A DNA stretch of 29,018 bases from Micavibrio_C sp964577255 (GTDB taxonomy: Bacteria; Pseudomonadota; Alphaproteobacteria; Micavibrionales; Micavibrionaceae): NCBI GenBank assembly GCA_964577255.1, contig CAZNYM010000022.1, forward strand, positions 1 through 29,018. The letters run 5' to 3'. Position 1 is the stretch's first letter. The number at the start of each line of letters is the position of its first letter. Shown here piece after piece: positions 1 to 8,333 of the stretch. The notes under the pieces were generated by a model. It was not told the origin of the DNA. It did not search any database and worked only from the letters and a program-made list of their open reading frames with translations. A program made the position numbers and the translations under genes.

Positions 1-2
1 GT

Positions 3-515
3 GTGGCGCCGGACTCCCCCCGCCCGGGCGGCATTCCCGGCATGCCGCCGCGCAAGGACCCACCGCTGACCACACCTGCTGCGGCGCCCGGCCCCGTACC
101 TTCCTCCGCGCCCCCGGCTACCGCGACCGGCAACCCCATGGCTTTCTTCGGCCCGAAAAAGTCCGAGGAGCCGACCGCCCCGGCGACAGCCCCTGCCGCT
201 GCGCCTGCCGCATCCGCCCCCACCGGCAACCCGATGTCTTTCTTTGGCAGCAAGAAGTCCGATGAAGCACCCGCGCAACCCGTTCCTCCTGCACCTCCGG
301 TTGCTCCGGCAGCAGGCGGCCCCGTCAACTGGGCCGATCTCGTCAATCAGGCACAGGAGCCGGCCCCGGCCGCCGCTCCCGCTCCGGCAACGCCGGAACC
401 CGTCTCTGCCGCACCGGCGCCCGCACCGGCGCTCGATCAGGAAACGCAGGACCTGCTGAAAAAGGCGGGCGAGGATCTGCGCAACAAAATCTTCAAAGAC
501 GAAGGGCAGACTTGA
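3..515 (+). CDS. Pro/Ala-rich low-complexity protein, 3' part (5' end outside window)
   Basis: I do not recognise a family. The frame is open to the window edge, so the GTG at position 3 is probably an internal Val codon and the gene is truncated. The 170 visible residues are rich in Pro and Ala. They contain two copies of a short motif, TGNPMAFFGPKKSEE at residues 42-56 and TGNPMSFFGSKKSDE at 74-88, set 32 residues apart in otherwise disordered sequence. A more ordered end follows: GGPVNWADLVNQAQ near residues 105-118 and a charged helix near 146-167 (DQETQDLLKKAGEDLRNKIF). No membrane segment is visible. The repeats look like short linear binding motifs on a flexible linker. The stop overlaps or nearly touches the next gene, so the two are probably co-transcribed. 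Confidence 0.6.
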   Translation: MAPDSPRPGGIPGMPPRKDPPLTTPAAAPGPVPSSAPPATATGNPMAFFGPKKSEEPTAPATAPAAAPAASAPTGNPMSFFGSKKSDEAPAQPVPPAPPVAPAAGGPVNWADLVNQAQEPAPAAAPAPATPEPVSAAPAPAPALDQETQDLLKKAGEDLRNKIFKDEGQT

Positions 516-523
516 TCTCAGCC

Positions 524-1237
524 ATGAAAGACAACAAGGGCAATGTCTTTTTCCTGGTTCTGATCGGGGTCCTGCTGTTCGCCGGGCTGATGATGACCTT
601 CTCCAAGGGCGTGCGACAGGGCGGCAACAATCTCAGCAGCACCCAGGCAGGGCTTGCGGCCGACGATCTGATGGCTTTCGCGCAGAAAGTTGAAAGAACC
701 ATCGGCGCAATGATGGCAGACAACATCTCCGAGGAGCAGTTTAATTTTGTCGGCGCGCCCTCTTCCGCCGGCAATTATGCCACGCCCGCCTGCTCGGCTA
801 ACCGCTGCAAACCCTTCCATGCCGATGGCGGCGGGCTCGAACCGATCATCCCGCAGTCGTCGTGGTTCGACACCGCCTTCTCAGGCGGATTGTTCTACGG
901 CATGTGGATGTATACCAGCCAGTACTGCGTCAACGGCGTCGGCCGCACCGGCGCCTGTGTCGACGGCACCGACGCCGAGCTGATGATGATCATCTACTAC
1001 ATCAAACCGGAAATCTGCGAAGCACTCAATAAAAGGCTGGGCCTCGCCGAAGCCGATCCGAACGGCAACATGGTCGGGCTCTCAGCTACCATCCGCTTCA
1101 ACGGCAACTTTCCCGCCAACGGCGGCATCGGTGTGCGCGAGCTGACGGGCCCCAACACCGACGGGCGCAAGGCCGCCTGCATCTTCAACAGCAACGCTAA
1201 TCATTACGCTTATTACCAGGTTCTGATCGCGCGCTAG
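524..1237 (+). CDS. Pilin-like membrane-anchored protein of unknown function
   Basis: A short charged N-terminus (MKDNKGN) is followed by one hydrophobic helix (VFFLVLIGVLLFAGLMM) and a long extracytoplasmic region, the layout of a type IV pilin or pseudopilin. The usual Glu at position 5 of the mature pilin helix is absent, so classical prepilin processing is uncertain. Residues after the helix (SKGVRQGGNN, then a helix with repeated Ala) resemble, from memory, a family of Micavibrio-like alphaproteobacterial proteins beginning MKxxxxGNVFFLILIAVALFAAL. The C-terminal half has six Cys that could form disulfides. A TTG at 512 is an alternative start: it has a GAAGGG sequence five bases upstream and would overlap the previous stop as TTGA. 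The ATG at 524 was chosen from the expected N-terminus. Function is unknown. Confidence 0.7.
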   Translation: MKDNKGNVFFLVLIGVLLFAGLMMTFSKGVRQGGNNLSSTQAGLAADDLMAFAQKVERTIGAMMADNISEEQFNFVGAPSSAGNYATPACSANRCKPFHADGGGLEPIIPQSSWFDTAFSGGLFYGMWMYTSQYCVNGVGRTGACVDGTDAELMMIIYYIKPEICEALNKRLGLAEADPNGNMVGLSATIRFNGNFPANGGIGVRELTGPNTDGRKAACIFNSNANHYAYYQVLIAR

Positions 1238-1238
1238 A

Positions 1239-2993
1239 TCACATGCGTTCCGGCGCTTCGATGCCCAGAAGCGCAAGCGCCGTCTCGAGCGTCCCGAGCG
1301 TCATGCGGCACAACGCCAGAAGCCCGGCGCGGCGGGCGGCATCCGTCTCGGACAAAATGTGGCAGTTGTTGTAAAAGCCGCTGAAAGCCTGCGCCAGGCG
1401 GAAAACGTATTCGCACAGCACATGGGGCGTATAGTTGGCGAGCGCCGCCGCAAAAACGTCGGGAAATTCGGTCAGGCACAGCGCCAGCGCCCGGCTGCCG
1501 TCGTCGATCAGCGGCGCGCCCCCACCCTTGTCGTCCGCCTTGCGCAGCAGCGATTTGATCCGCACCGCCTGATACAGCACGTAAGGGCCGGTCTTGCCCT
1601 CGAAACTGGTCAGGCGGTCGAGATCGAAAATGTAATCGCTCTGGCGCTGGTTCTGTAGGTCGGCGAACTTGATAGCGGCCAGCGCCACCTTGTGCGCGAC
1701 GGCGGCGCGTTCCGCTTCCGGCATGTCTTCGGCCACATGGGCTTCCTTCATGCGCGCCTGCGCCCTCTCAAGCCCCATGGCGATCAGATCTTCCAGCCGG
1801 AGCACGCCGCCCGCCCGGGTTTTAAACGGCTTGCCATCGGTGCCGTTCATGGTGCCGTAGCCTGCGTGGGTCAGCTCCGTGTCCGCCGGCACGATGCCCG
1901 CCATTTTAGCGGCACGGAACACCTGCTCGAAATGCAGGCCCTGGCGATGATCGACGATGTAAACGATCTTCGCCGGGCTATAAAGCTTCATGCGCTCGAC
2001 CAGCGTGGCAAGGTCGGTGGTGCCGTACATCACGGCGCCGTCGCGCTTGTACAAAATAAGCGGCGGAAATTCCTTCGTATCGTCGTTGCGGGCGACGCGC
2101 ACCACAGTGGCGCCCTCGTCTTTCACGGCGAATCCACGCGCCTCCAGGCCGGCGACCATCGGCGGGATCAGATCGTGTACGTCCGATTCTCCTTTCCACA
2201 GATCGAAATGAACGCCGAGCGCGTCGAAATTCTTCTTCATCCCAGCGATCGATACATTAACGATATGCCGCCACAAAGCGCGGTAACCGCCGCGGCCTGC
2301 CTGCAGCGCCAAGGTCGCCTGCCGCGCCTCTTCCATCCGCGCTTCGTCCTCCTTGCAAGCCTGAGCGGCCGCCGGATAGATCTCCTCAAGGTCGGCAAGC
2401 GTGAACGGTGGTTCAGCGGGATACGGGCCGGAAAGTTTTTCATCAAAATAGGGCAGGCCAGGCTGGCGGCGGCGCACTTCACAGATCACCATGCCGATCT
2501 GCGTGCCCCAGTCACCCATATGCACATCGCCCAGCGTCCTGTAGCCGGCGAAAGCCATGATCCGGCGCACGGAATCACCGATGATGCTGGAACGCAGATG
2601 CCCCACATGCATCGCCTTGGCGATGTTGGGGCCGCCGTAATCGAGCACAACGGTGGCGGGCGCCACTGTCTCCGCGCCGCCGCGGCCGCCGGCGGCGGCT
2701 TCCTTCAACCACGCCGCCAGATAATCATCCGTCACATTCAGATTGATGAATCCTGGCCCGGCAATCTCGACCTTGGCGAATTCGGGGCGGGACTTTAAAC
2801 CGGCCGCGATCTCTTCCGCAACCATGCGGGGATTTTTTTTAGCCTGTTTGCCCGCCGCCATGGCGCCGTTGCACTGGAACTGCGCCAGATCGGGCCGGTC
2901 GGATACGCGCACGGCACCAAGCGCCGCCTGGTAACCGGCGGCGGCGAACACTTCGCCTACGGCGTCGCTGAGTAGCTTGAGAAAAGAGCTCAT
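1239..2993 (-). CDS. argS: Arginyl-tRNA synthetase
   Basis: This enzyme charges tRNA-Arg with arginine in the cytoplasm (class I aminoacyl-tRNA synthetase, EC 6.1.1.19). The 584-aa length is normal. An N-terminal ArgRS-specific domain (about residues 1-90) is followed by the catalytic Rossmann domain with the HIGH-type signature HVGH at 129-132, within GGPNIAKAMHVGH. FKTRAGGVLRLEDL occupies the place of KMSKS, which most ArgRS lack. A DALR-type anticodon-binding domain makes up roughly the last 120 residues. The ATG is 19 bases downstream of the gyrB stop, so argS is likely read as the last gene of that operon. Its stop is one base from the stop of the convergent pilin-like gene. Confidence 0.97.
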   Translation of the reverse strand: MSSFLKLLSDAVGEVFAAAGYQAALGAVRVSDRPDLAQFQCNGAMAAGKQAKKNPRMVAEEIAAGLKSRPEFAKVEIAGPGFINLNVTDDYLAAWLKEAAAGGRGGAETVAPATVVLDYGGPNIAKAMHVGHLRSSIIGDSVRRIMAFAGYRTLGDVHMGDWGTQIGMVICEVRRRQPGLPYFDEKLSGPYPAEPPFTLADLEEIYPAAAQACKEDEARMEEARQATLALQAGRGGYRALWRHIVNVSIAGMKKNFDALGVHFDLWKGESDVHDLIPPMVAGLEARGFAVKDEGATVVRVARNDDTKEFPPLILYKRDGAVMYGTTDLATLVERMKLYSPAKIVYIVDHRQGLHFEQVFRAAKMAGIVPADTELTHAGYGTMNGTDGKPFKTRAGGVLRLEDLIAMGLERAQARMKEAHVAEDMPEAERAAVAHKVALAAIKFADLQNQRQSDYIFDLDRLTSFEGKTGPYVLYQAVRIKSLLRKADDKGGGAPLIDDGSRALALCLTEFPDVFAAALANYTPHVLCEYVFRLAQAFSGFYNNCHILSETDAARRAGLLALCRMTLGTLETALALLGIEAPERM

Positions 2994-3012
2994 ATCCCTA
3001 AAGCAGCCAAAA

Positions 3013-5472
3013 TCAAACGTCCAGATTGCTGACCTTCAGCGCGTTGTCCTGGATGAATTTGCGGCGCGGCTCGACGATGTCGCCCATCAGGGTCGAGAAA
3101 ATCTCGCTCGCCTTCTCGGCGTCCTTGATCGTCACCTGCAAAAGCGTACGTACCGCCGGGTCGAGCGTGGTTTCCCACAATTGCTCGGGGTTCATTTCGC
3201 CCAGACCCTTGTAGCGACTGATCTGGATTCCCTTGCGGCCGATGGTCTGCACAGCATCGTAAAGACTCGAAGGGCCCTGAGCGCGCGCCAGGACCTTGCC
3301 GTCCTTACCTTGCAGAACGGCTTCCCCGGCGAAACTCTCGGTCAGCCAGGCGGCGTTGTGCTGCAGGCGCACGGCTTCGGGCGAGCGCAGGATATCGGGC
3401 GGCAGCACCGCCTGCTCCTTCACGCCGCGCAGCGTGCGGCTGAACACATAGCCCTGCTCGGGCTTGAAGGACCCCGTCCAACCCTGGGAACGCGCATCGG
3501 CAAGGGCGTTCAGGCGTGCGGCCACGGCGGCCGCCAGCTTTTCGCCCTTGGCGGTGTCGCTCAAAGCGCCTTCGTCGAAGGCGCCGCACAGCGCCGCCTG
3601 CTCGACGATCATGCGGTTACCGGTGCGGGCGCCCAGCGCCTGGATGCTCGCGCGCACGGTGCGGGCCTTGCCCAGGAGCTCGCGCAGGGCCTTCTCGGTC
3701 GCGGTCTTTTTCCCGGCGATCAGCGCGATGCCGTCGCCCATAGCGGCGTCGATGAGATAATCCTCGAGCGCGGCGTCGTTCTTGAGATACAGCTCGCCCG
3801 CGTTGCCGCGCTTAACCTTATAAAGCGGCGGCTGGGCAATGTAGAGATAGCCCTTTTCGATCAGCGCCGGCATGTGGCGGTAAAAGAATGTCAGCAGCAG
3901 CGTGCGGATGTGCGAGCCGTCGACGTCGGCGTCGGTCATGATGATGATCTTGTGGTAACGCGCCTTTTCAATGTTGAATTCCTCAGCGCCGATGCCCGTA
4001 CCCATCGCGGTGATGAGCGTGCCCAGCTCGTTGTTAGACAGCACCTTGTCGAAGCGTGCGCGCTCGACGTTCAGTACCTTGCCACGCAGCGGCAGGATCG
4101 CCTGGAATTTACGGTTGCGGCCCGACTTGGCCGAGCCACCGGCGGAATCGCCCTCGACGATGAACAGTTCCGAAAGCGCCGGGTCACGTTCCTGGCAGTC
4201 CGCCAGTTTGCCTGGCAGCGAGGAGATGTCCATGATCCCCTTGCGCCTTGTCAGGTCGCGGGCCTTGCGCGCCGCCTCGCGGGCGATGGCCGCTTCCACG
4301 ATCTTACCGACGATGCGCTTGGCGTCCGCCGGGTTTTCCCCGAGCCAGGTGCTCAAATGCTCGGTGATCGCCGCTTCCACCACCGGACGCACTTCGGATG
4401 ACACCAGCTTGTCCTTGGTCTGGGACGAAAATTTCGGGTCCGGCACCTTGACGGAAAGCACGCAGGTCAGGCCTTCGCGCATATCTTCGCCGGTGAGCTT
4501 GATGTCCTTGTGCTTTTTCAACAGTGCTTCGTCGTCGGCGTACTTGGCCAGCACGCGCGTCAGCGCGTTGCGGAAGCCCTGCAAATGCGTTCCGCCGTCG
4601 CGCTGCGGGATGTTGTTGGTGAAGCACAACATGGTCTCGTGATAAGCGTCGGTCCATTCCATAGCCGATTCCACCGTGATCCCGTCCGCCTCGGCACGCA
4701 GGAAGATGGGCTTGCGCACAAGCGGCGTCTTGTTGCGGTCGAGGTAGTTGACGAAGCTTTCAATCCCGCCCTCAAAATGGAAGTTCACTTCCCGGGACGT
4801 GTCCTCGCGGTCGTCGCGCAGGAAGATGTTGACGCCTGAATTGAGGAACGCAAGCTCGCGCAGGCGGTCCTCAAGCGTGGTGAAATCGTACATGGTCATG
4901 GTGAAGATCGCGGGCGACGGCAGGAACGTCACTTCCGTGCCGGTGCGCCGGCCTTCCTTCATCGCCATCACGTCCTTGAGCGGTGCCTCGGCCTCACCGT
5001 TGCGGAAGCGCATGGTCCATTCGCGGCCGGCGCGCCAGATCCGCAGATCGAGCCATTCCGACAGCGCATTGACCACCGAAACACCCACACCGTGCAGGCC
5101 GCCCGACACCTTATAGGAATTCTGGTCGAATTTGCCGCCCGCGTGAAGCTGGGTCATGATCACTTCGGCGGCCGACACGCCTTCTTCTTTATGGATGTCG
5201 ACCGGAATGCCGCGGCCGTTGTCGCGCACGGTCACCGAGCCGTTCTTGTTCAGAATCACGTCGATGCGGTCGCAATGCCCCGCCAGCGATTCATCGATCG
5301 CGTTGTCGACCACTTCATACACCATGTGGTGCAGGCCGCTGCCGTCGTCGGTATCGCCGATATACATGCCGGGGCGTTTGCGCACAGCCTCGAGCCCGCG
5401 CAGGACCTTGATCGAGTCGGCGGTATAGCTGGCGGGATCGGAATCGGGGATTTTCTTGGCCGTTTCAGACAT
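3013..5472 (-). CDS. gyrB: DNA gyrase subunit B
   Basis: ATPase subunit of DNA gyrase, which with GyrA introduces negative supercoils (EC 5.6.2.2). At 819 aa it is the long Gram-negative form. The GHKL ATPase domain shows EVVDNAIDE (53-61), GRGIP (87-90) and GGLHGVG (124-130). The TOPRIM domain shows EGDSAGG with the catalytic Glu at 440 and DADVD with Asp 514, 516 and 518. An insert of about 165 residues follows and then the GyrA-interacting tail, including YKGLGEMNPEQLWETT. The frame is open back to 5598, but the extra 42 residues are not GyrB-like. The ATG at 5472 gives MSETAKK followed directly by the conserved YTADSIKVLRGLEAVRKRPGMYIG region. Confidence 0.98.
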   Translation of the reverse strand: MSETAKKIPDSDPASYTADSIKVLRGLEAVRKRPGMYIGDTDDGSGLHHMVYEVVDNAIDESLAGHCDRIDVILNKNGSVTVRDNGRGIPVDIHKEEGVSAAEVIMTQLHAGGKFDQNSYKVSGGLHGVGVSVVNALSEWLDLRIWRAGREWTMRFRNGEAEAPLKDVMAMKEGRRTGTEVTFLPSPAIFTMTMYDFTTLEDRLRELAFLNSGVNIFLRDDREDTSREVNFHFEGGIESFVNYLDRNKTPLVRKPIFLRAEADGITVESAMEWTDAYHETMLCFTNNIPQRDGGTHLQGFRNALTRVLAKYADDEALLKKHKDIKLTGEDMREGLTCVLSVKVPDPKFSSQTKDKLVSSEVRPVVEAAITEHLSTWLGENPADAKRIVGKIVEAAIAREAARKARDLTRRKGIMDISSLPGKLADCQERDPALSELFIVEGDSAGGSAKSGRNRKFQAILPLRGKVLNVERARFDKVLSNNELGTLITAMGTGIGAEEFNIEKARYHKIIIMTDADVDGSHIRTLLLTFFYRHMPALIEKGYLYIAQPPLYKVKRGNAGELYLKNDAALEDYLIDAAMGDGIALIAGKKTATEKALRELLGKARTVRASIQALGARTGNRMIVEQAALCGAFDEGALSDTAKGEKLAAAVAARLNALADARSQGWTGSFKPEQGYVFSRTLRGVKEQAVLPPDILRSPEAVRLQHNAAWLTESFAGEAVLQGKDGKVLARAQGPSSLYDAVQTIGRKGIQISRYKGLGEMNPEQLWETTLDPAVRTLLQVTIKDAEKASEIFSTLMGDIVEPRRKFIQDNALKVSNLDV

Positions 5473-5532
5473 GATGGGCGTTTGTTCCACGGGGGGTTTC
5501 ACACTTGCGGGATTCGCTACAAAACAGCGTTT

Positions 5533-5538
5533 TTTATA
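5533..5538 (-). promoter_or_regulatory. Possible gyrB -10 element in the recF-gyrB gap
   Basis: The 167-base gap between recF and gyrB is AT-rich and reads TATAAA on the minus strand about 60 bases before the gyrB start. A -35 element at 17-base spacing is poor. A small hairpin (CGGCA/TGCCG) lies just upstream. This suggests a separate gyrB promoter within the dnaN-recF-gyrB-argS series, but it is only a consensus match. Confidence 0.3.
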
Positions 5539-5639
5539 CCATAACAGGGGCCCGTTTTGCACGGCAAAAATGCCGCTTCCCGGGCTTATACATGGCAATT
5601 TTTAATAATTAAATCAATCGGTTAAAAAGGAGTCACAAC

Positions 5640-6785
5640 TCAGGCCGCCACCGCCCGCGCGGCCGGCCCGACCCGCCCGTTTTCCACGTTGAAAAACTGC
5701 CCCGCGCCCTCGAGCTCGCGGAACAGAACCCGGTCGGTGCCGGTCATCCACACCTGCCCGCCCAGAGCGCGCAGGATGGCGAACAAGGCGGCGCGACGCT
5801 GTTCGTCGAGATGCGCCGCCACTTCGTCGAGCAGCAAAATGGGCATGCTGCCACGCTCGGCGCGCACCAGGCGCGTATGCGCGAGGATGATACCGATCAG
5901 AAGCGCCTTCTGCTCGCCGGTCGAGCATTGATCGGCCGGCATACCCTTGGCGGCGTAAACCGCCTGCAGATCGCTTTTATGCGCGCCGGTCGCGGCCCCG
6001 CCGTTTTGCGCATCCACGCCGCGCGAGGATTGCAGCTGATAAGCGAACATCTCTTCCACCTCGCGCGCGGGCACCTGCGCGAGAAGGGTCTCGAGCGTAC
6101 CGTGCGCCCGCAGCTGCGCGCGCGGGAAAAGATGCTCCTCGGAATCGTCGTTCTGCGCCGCCGCCTGCTGCAGGCGGCCGACGAACTCAAGCCGCGCGTG
6201 TGCGATCGCCACCCCCGCTTCCACCATCGTGGTCTCGAGCCCTTCAAGCCAAGCGGCAGAAGGCTGAGCGTGGGTCTTGAGAATCTTGGCGCGCTGCGCC
6301 ATCGCGTTTTCGTAGCGGGTGACGCGCCCGGCATGGCCGGGATCGAACGCGAAGACCAGACGATCGAGAAAGCGCCTGCGTGCCGAAGCGCCTTCGAGGA
6401 ACAGCCTGTCCATCTGCGGCGTCAGCCACACGCAGGCCAGATATTCCGCCAGCGCCGCTTGCGCCCTGGCCGTTTCGCCGTTGATGCGCACGATGCGCTT
6501 TTCCGGCGACGCGCCCTGCCCGGTGCCGATCTTCTGCGGGCCGTAGGCGGTCTCGATTTCGGCCGCGACCGACCAGGGACCGGGCTGCTCCTGCTTTTGC
6601 ATCTCCGCCACCCTGGCCCCGCGCAAGCCGCGCCCGGGCGAAAGCAGCGAAACGGCTTCCAGAATATTGGTCTTGCCGGCGCCGTTGAACCCGGTCAGCA
6701 CCACCGGGCCGCGCGCAAGCCCCTCGAGGCGCGCGCTTTCATAGCTGCGGAAACAGGTCAGGTTCAGAGATGTGACAAAGGCCAT
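5640..6785 (-). CDS. recF: DNA replication and repair protein RecF
   Basis: ABC-type SMC-like ATPase that, with RecO and RecR, loads RecA at gaps in single-stranded DNA. Length (381 aa) is typical. Visible motifs are the N-terminal LNLTCFRSY (8-15 region), Walker A GFNGAGKT at 32-39, the signature motif STGEQ at 288-292, and Walker B with D-loop LLLDEVAAHLD at 317-327. The gene starts 15 bases after the dnaN stop, in the standard dnaA-dnaN-recF-gyrB order, and is presumably translated from the dnaN transcript. Confidence 0.97.
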   Translation of the reverse strand: MAFVTSLNLTCFRSYESARLEGLARGPVVLTGFNGAGKTNILEAVSLLSPGRGLRGARVAEMQKQEQPGPWSVAAEIETAYGPQKIGTGQGASPEKRIVRINGETARAQAALAEYLACVWLTPQMDRLFLEGASARRRFLDRLVFAFDPGHAGRVTRYENAMAQRAKILKTHAQPSAAWLEGLETTMVEAGVAIAHARLEFVGRLQQAAAQNDDSEEHLFPRAQLRAHGTLETLLAQVPAREVEEMFAYQLQSSRGVDAQNGGAATGAHKSDLQAVYAAKGMPADQCSTGEQKALLIGIILAHTRLVRAERGSMPILLLDEVAAHLDEQRRAALFAILRALGGQVWMTGTDRVLFRELEGAGQFFNVENGRVGPAARAVAA

Positions 6786-6800
6786 GGCGGCCCCTTCGTT

Positions 6801-7916
6801 TTATACGCGAAGCGGCATGATGACGTACAGGGCCGAGGAATCGGCGGCATCCTGGATGATGGTCGGCGACGCCGCGTCGGCCAGGATGATGCGGCAGCCG
6901 TCGCCCTCGATCTGGCTGGTGATGTCCATCAGATAGCGGGCGTTGAAGCCGATTTCGAGATTGTCGTTGGAGTTGACTTCCAGATCCTCGGTCGCGCTGC
7001 CGGCTTCGGCCGAATTGGCCGAAAGGGTCATGGTCTTGCCCTGCAGCGTGATCTTCACGGCGCGCGATTTGCCATCCGAGATCGTCGAAACGCGGTCGAT
7101 CGCGTTGCTGAACACCTTGGCGTTCACTTCCACGATCTTGTCGTTTTTGGTCGGGATCACCTGCTCGTAATTGGGGAAGGTGCCGTCGATCAGCTTCGAG
7201 GTCAGCACGATGTGATCGAAGGAAAAACGCACCTTGTTGGCGGAAAGGTCGATGCGGATGGTGTCCGCGGCCTCATCCAGCAGCTTGCGCAGCTCGGCCA
7301 CCGTCTTGCGCGGCACGATCACGCCGGGCATGGTTTCGGCGCCGGCGGGCAGCGGCATTTCAAAGCGGGCCAGGCGGTGGCCGTCGGTGGCGACCGCGCG
7401 CAGCACCTTCACGCCGTTACTTTCGGCGGCGTGCATGTAAATGCCGTTGAGGTAATAGCGGGTCTCCTCGGTCGACATGGCGAAGCGCGTGCGGTCGATC
7501 AGGGCGCGCAGCTCGGCCGCGGGCACGGCGAACCCGGCAGGCAGCTTGCTGTTGTCCAGGGCCGGAAAATCGGCGACCGGCAGGCAGCTCAGCTTGAACA
7601 TTGAGCGCCCGGCGCGCACGGTCATGGTGTGGCCGGCGGCATCGAGCTCCATCGTTACGTCGCCGCCGTCAGGCAGCTTGCGCACGATGTCGTGCAGCGT
7701 GTGTGCGGGGGCCGTGGTGGAGCCCTTTTTCTCGATCTTGGCCGCGACGGACTCGCTGATCTCGAGATCCATGTCGGTGGTCTTCATCGCCAGGCTGCCG
7801 TCTTCGGCGATGATCATGACGTTGGAGAGAATGGGAATGGTGTTGCGGCGTTCGACCACGCTCTGGACGTGGTTGAGGCAACGCATGAGGGCGGCGCGGT
7901 CAATGGTCAGTTTCAT
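6801..7916 (-). CDS. dnaN: DNA polymerase III sliding clamp (beta subunit)
   Basis: Forms the ring-shaped dimer that tethers DNA polymerase III to template DNA. The 371-aa length fits the three-domain clamp. Recognisable regions are MKLTIDRAALMRCLNHVQSVVERRNTIPIL at the start, FKLSCLPVADFP, TRFAMSTEETRYYLNGIYMH, and the C-terminal end YVIMPLRV, the conserved MPMR/MPLR-type edge of the protein-binding pocket. A Shine-Dalgarno-like AGGTGGGAAG precedes the ATG. It is the first gene of a likely dnaN-recF-gyrB-argS operon and is separated from dnaA by a small plus-strand gene. Confidence 0.98.
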   Translation of the reverse strand: MKLTIDRAALMRCLNHVQSVVERRNTIPILSNVMIIAEDGSLAMKTTDMDLEISESVAAKIEKKGSTTAPAHTLHDIVRKLPDGGDVTMELDAAGHTMTVRAGRSMFKLSCLPVADFPALDNSKLPAGFAVPAAELRALIDRTRFAMSTEETRYYLNGIYMHAAESNGVKVLRAVATDGHRLARFEMPLPAGAETMPGVIVPRKTVAELRKLLDEAADTIRIDLSANKVRFSFDHIVLTSKLIDGTFPNYEQVIPTKNDKIVEVNAKVFSNAIDRVSTISDGKSRAVKITLQGKTMTLSANSAEAGSATEDLEVNSNDNLEIGFNARYLMDITSQIEGDGCRIILADAASPTIIQDAADSSALYVIMPLRV

Positions 7917-7960
7917 GGCTTCCCACCTGGAATAAACGGCTTGCAGTGATTATGGAGAGG

Positions 7961-7969
7961 ACTATAGCA
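7961..7969 (-). promoter_or_regulatory. Probable dnaN extended -10 promoter element
   Basis: On the minus strand the sequence reads TGC-TATAGT, an extended -10 (TGN plus a five-of-six match to TATAAT), about 45 bases upstream of the dnaN start. The -35 at 17 bases is weak, as is usual for extended -10 promoters. It would let dnaN be transcribed independently of dnaA, consistent with the small opposing gene between them. Confidence 0.5.
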
Positions 7970-8076
7970 CACGGCCCGGCCCCCGGAAGCGCAAAGTTGC
8001 GGATTCCCAAGGGTTTTCCACGGCAGGGCCGCCGTTAATTAACGTAATGTTATCGGTTTTCGGAGATAATTCCTCT

Positions 8077-8262
8077 ATGGCCGATTTTGTCAGCGAAGTC
8101 TGTATTAAAACCAATGTCAACTGCGCCGACAGCTTTTCCAAAGCCGCCGCTCCTGACTATCGCGATGCCCGTGACATGGCCATTGGTGCGCCAAAGCCGG
8201 AGCCAGAAAGCAAGCCCGCGACGTACAAATCACCCCCGCAGACCCTGGGCGTACGCGGCTGA
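8077..8262 (+). CDS. Small protein of unknown function between dnaN and dnaA
   Basis: A 61-codon frame opposite to its neighbours. The ATG at 8077 follows a CGGAGA Shine-Dalgarno-like sequence with about 11 bases of spacing. An in-frame ATG at 8047 lacks one. The protein starts MADFVSEVCIKTNVNCADSF, has two Cys, and ends in a Pro/Lys-rich tail (PKPEPESKPATYKSPPQTLG). I recognise no family and see no membrane segment. A strong bidirectional terminator lies 20 bases after the stop, which supports a real transcription unit here. It interrupts the usually adjacent dnaA-dnaN pair. Confidence 0.5.
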   Translation: MADFVSEVCIKTNVNCADSFSKAAAPDYRDARDMAIGAPKPEPESKPATYKSPPQTLGVRG

Positions 8263-8281
8263 TTTTGTCCGCCACCATGAA

Positions 8282-8308
8282 AAAACGGAGCCTCGCGGGC
8301 TCCGTTTT
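8282..8308. terminator. Bidirectional Rho-independent terminator
   Basis: An 11-base perfect inverted repeat (AAAACGGAGCC / GGCTCCGTTTT) around a 5-base loop carries A and T runs on its two sides, so it can work on both strands. It sits between the stop of the 61-aa gene and the stop of dnaA, which converge here. Confidence 0.85.
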
Positions 8309-8333
8309 CGTTTGAACTTTTACCGGAACAGGC

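Noticed and set aside
1692..2798. 368-codon frame antisense to argS
   Set aside because: Shadow of the ArgRS coding frame; His/Arg-rich with no recognisable motif.
5473..5598. Extended gyrB N-terminus of 42 residues
   Set aside because: The extra residues do not resemble GyrB and cover the AT-rich promoter-like gap; the ATG at 5472 gives the conserved start.
8036..8060. TTAATTAA near the 61-aa gene as a possible CtrA site
   Set aside because: The CtrA consensus needs TTAA pairs seven bases apart; here they are adjacent and no second half-site fits.
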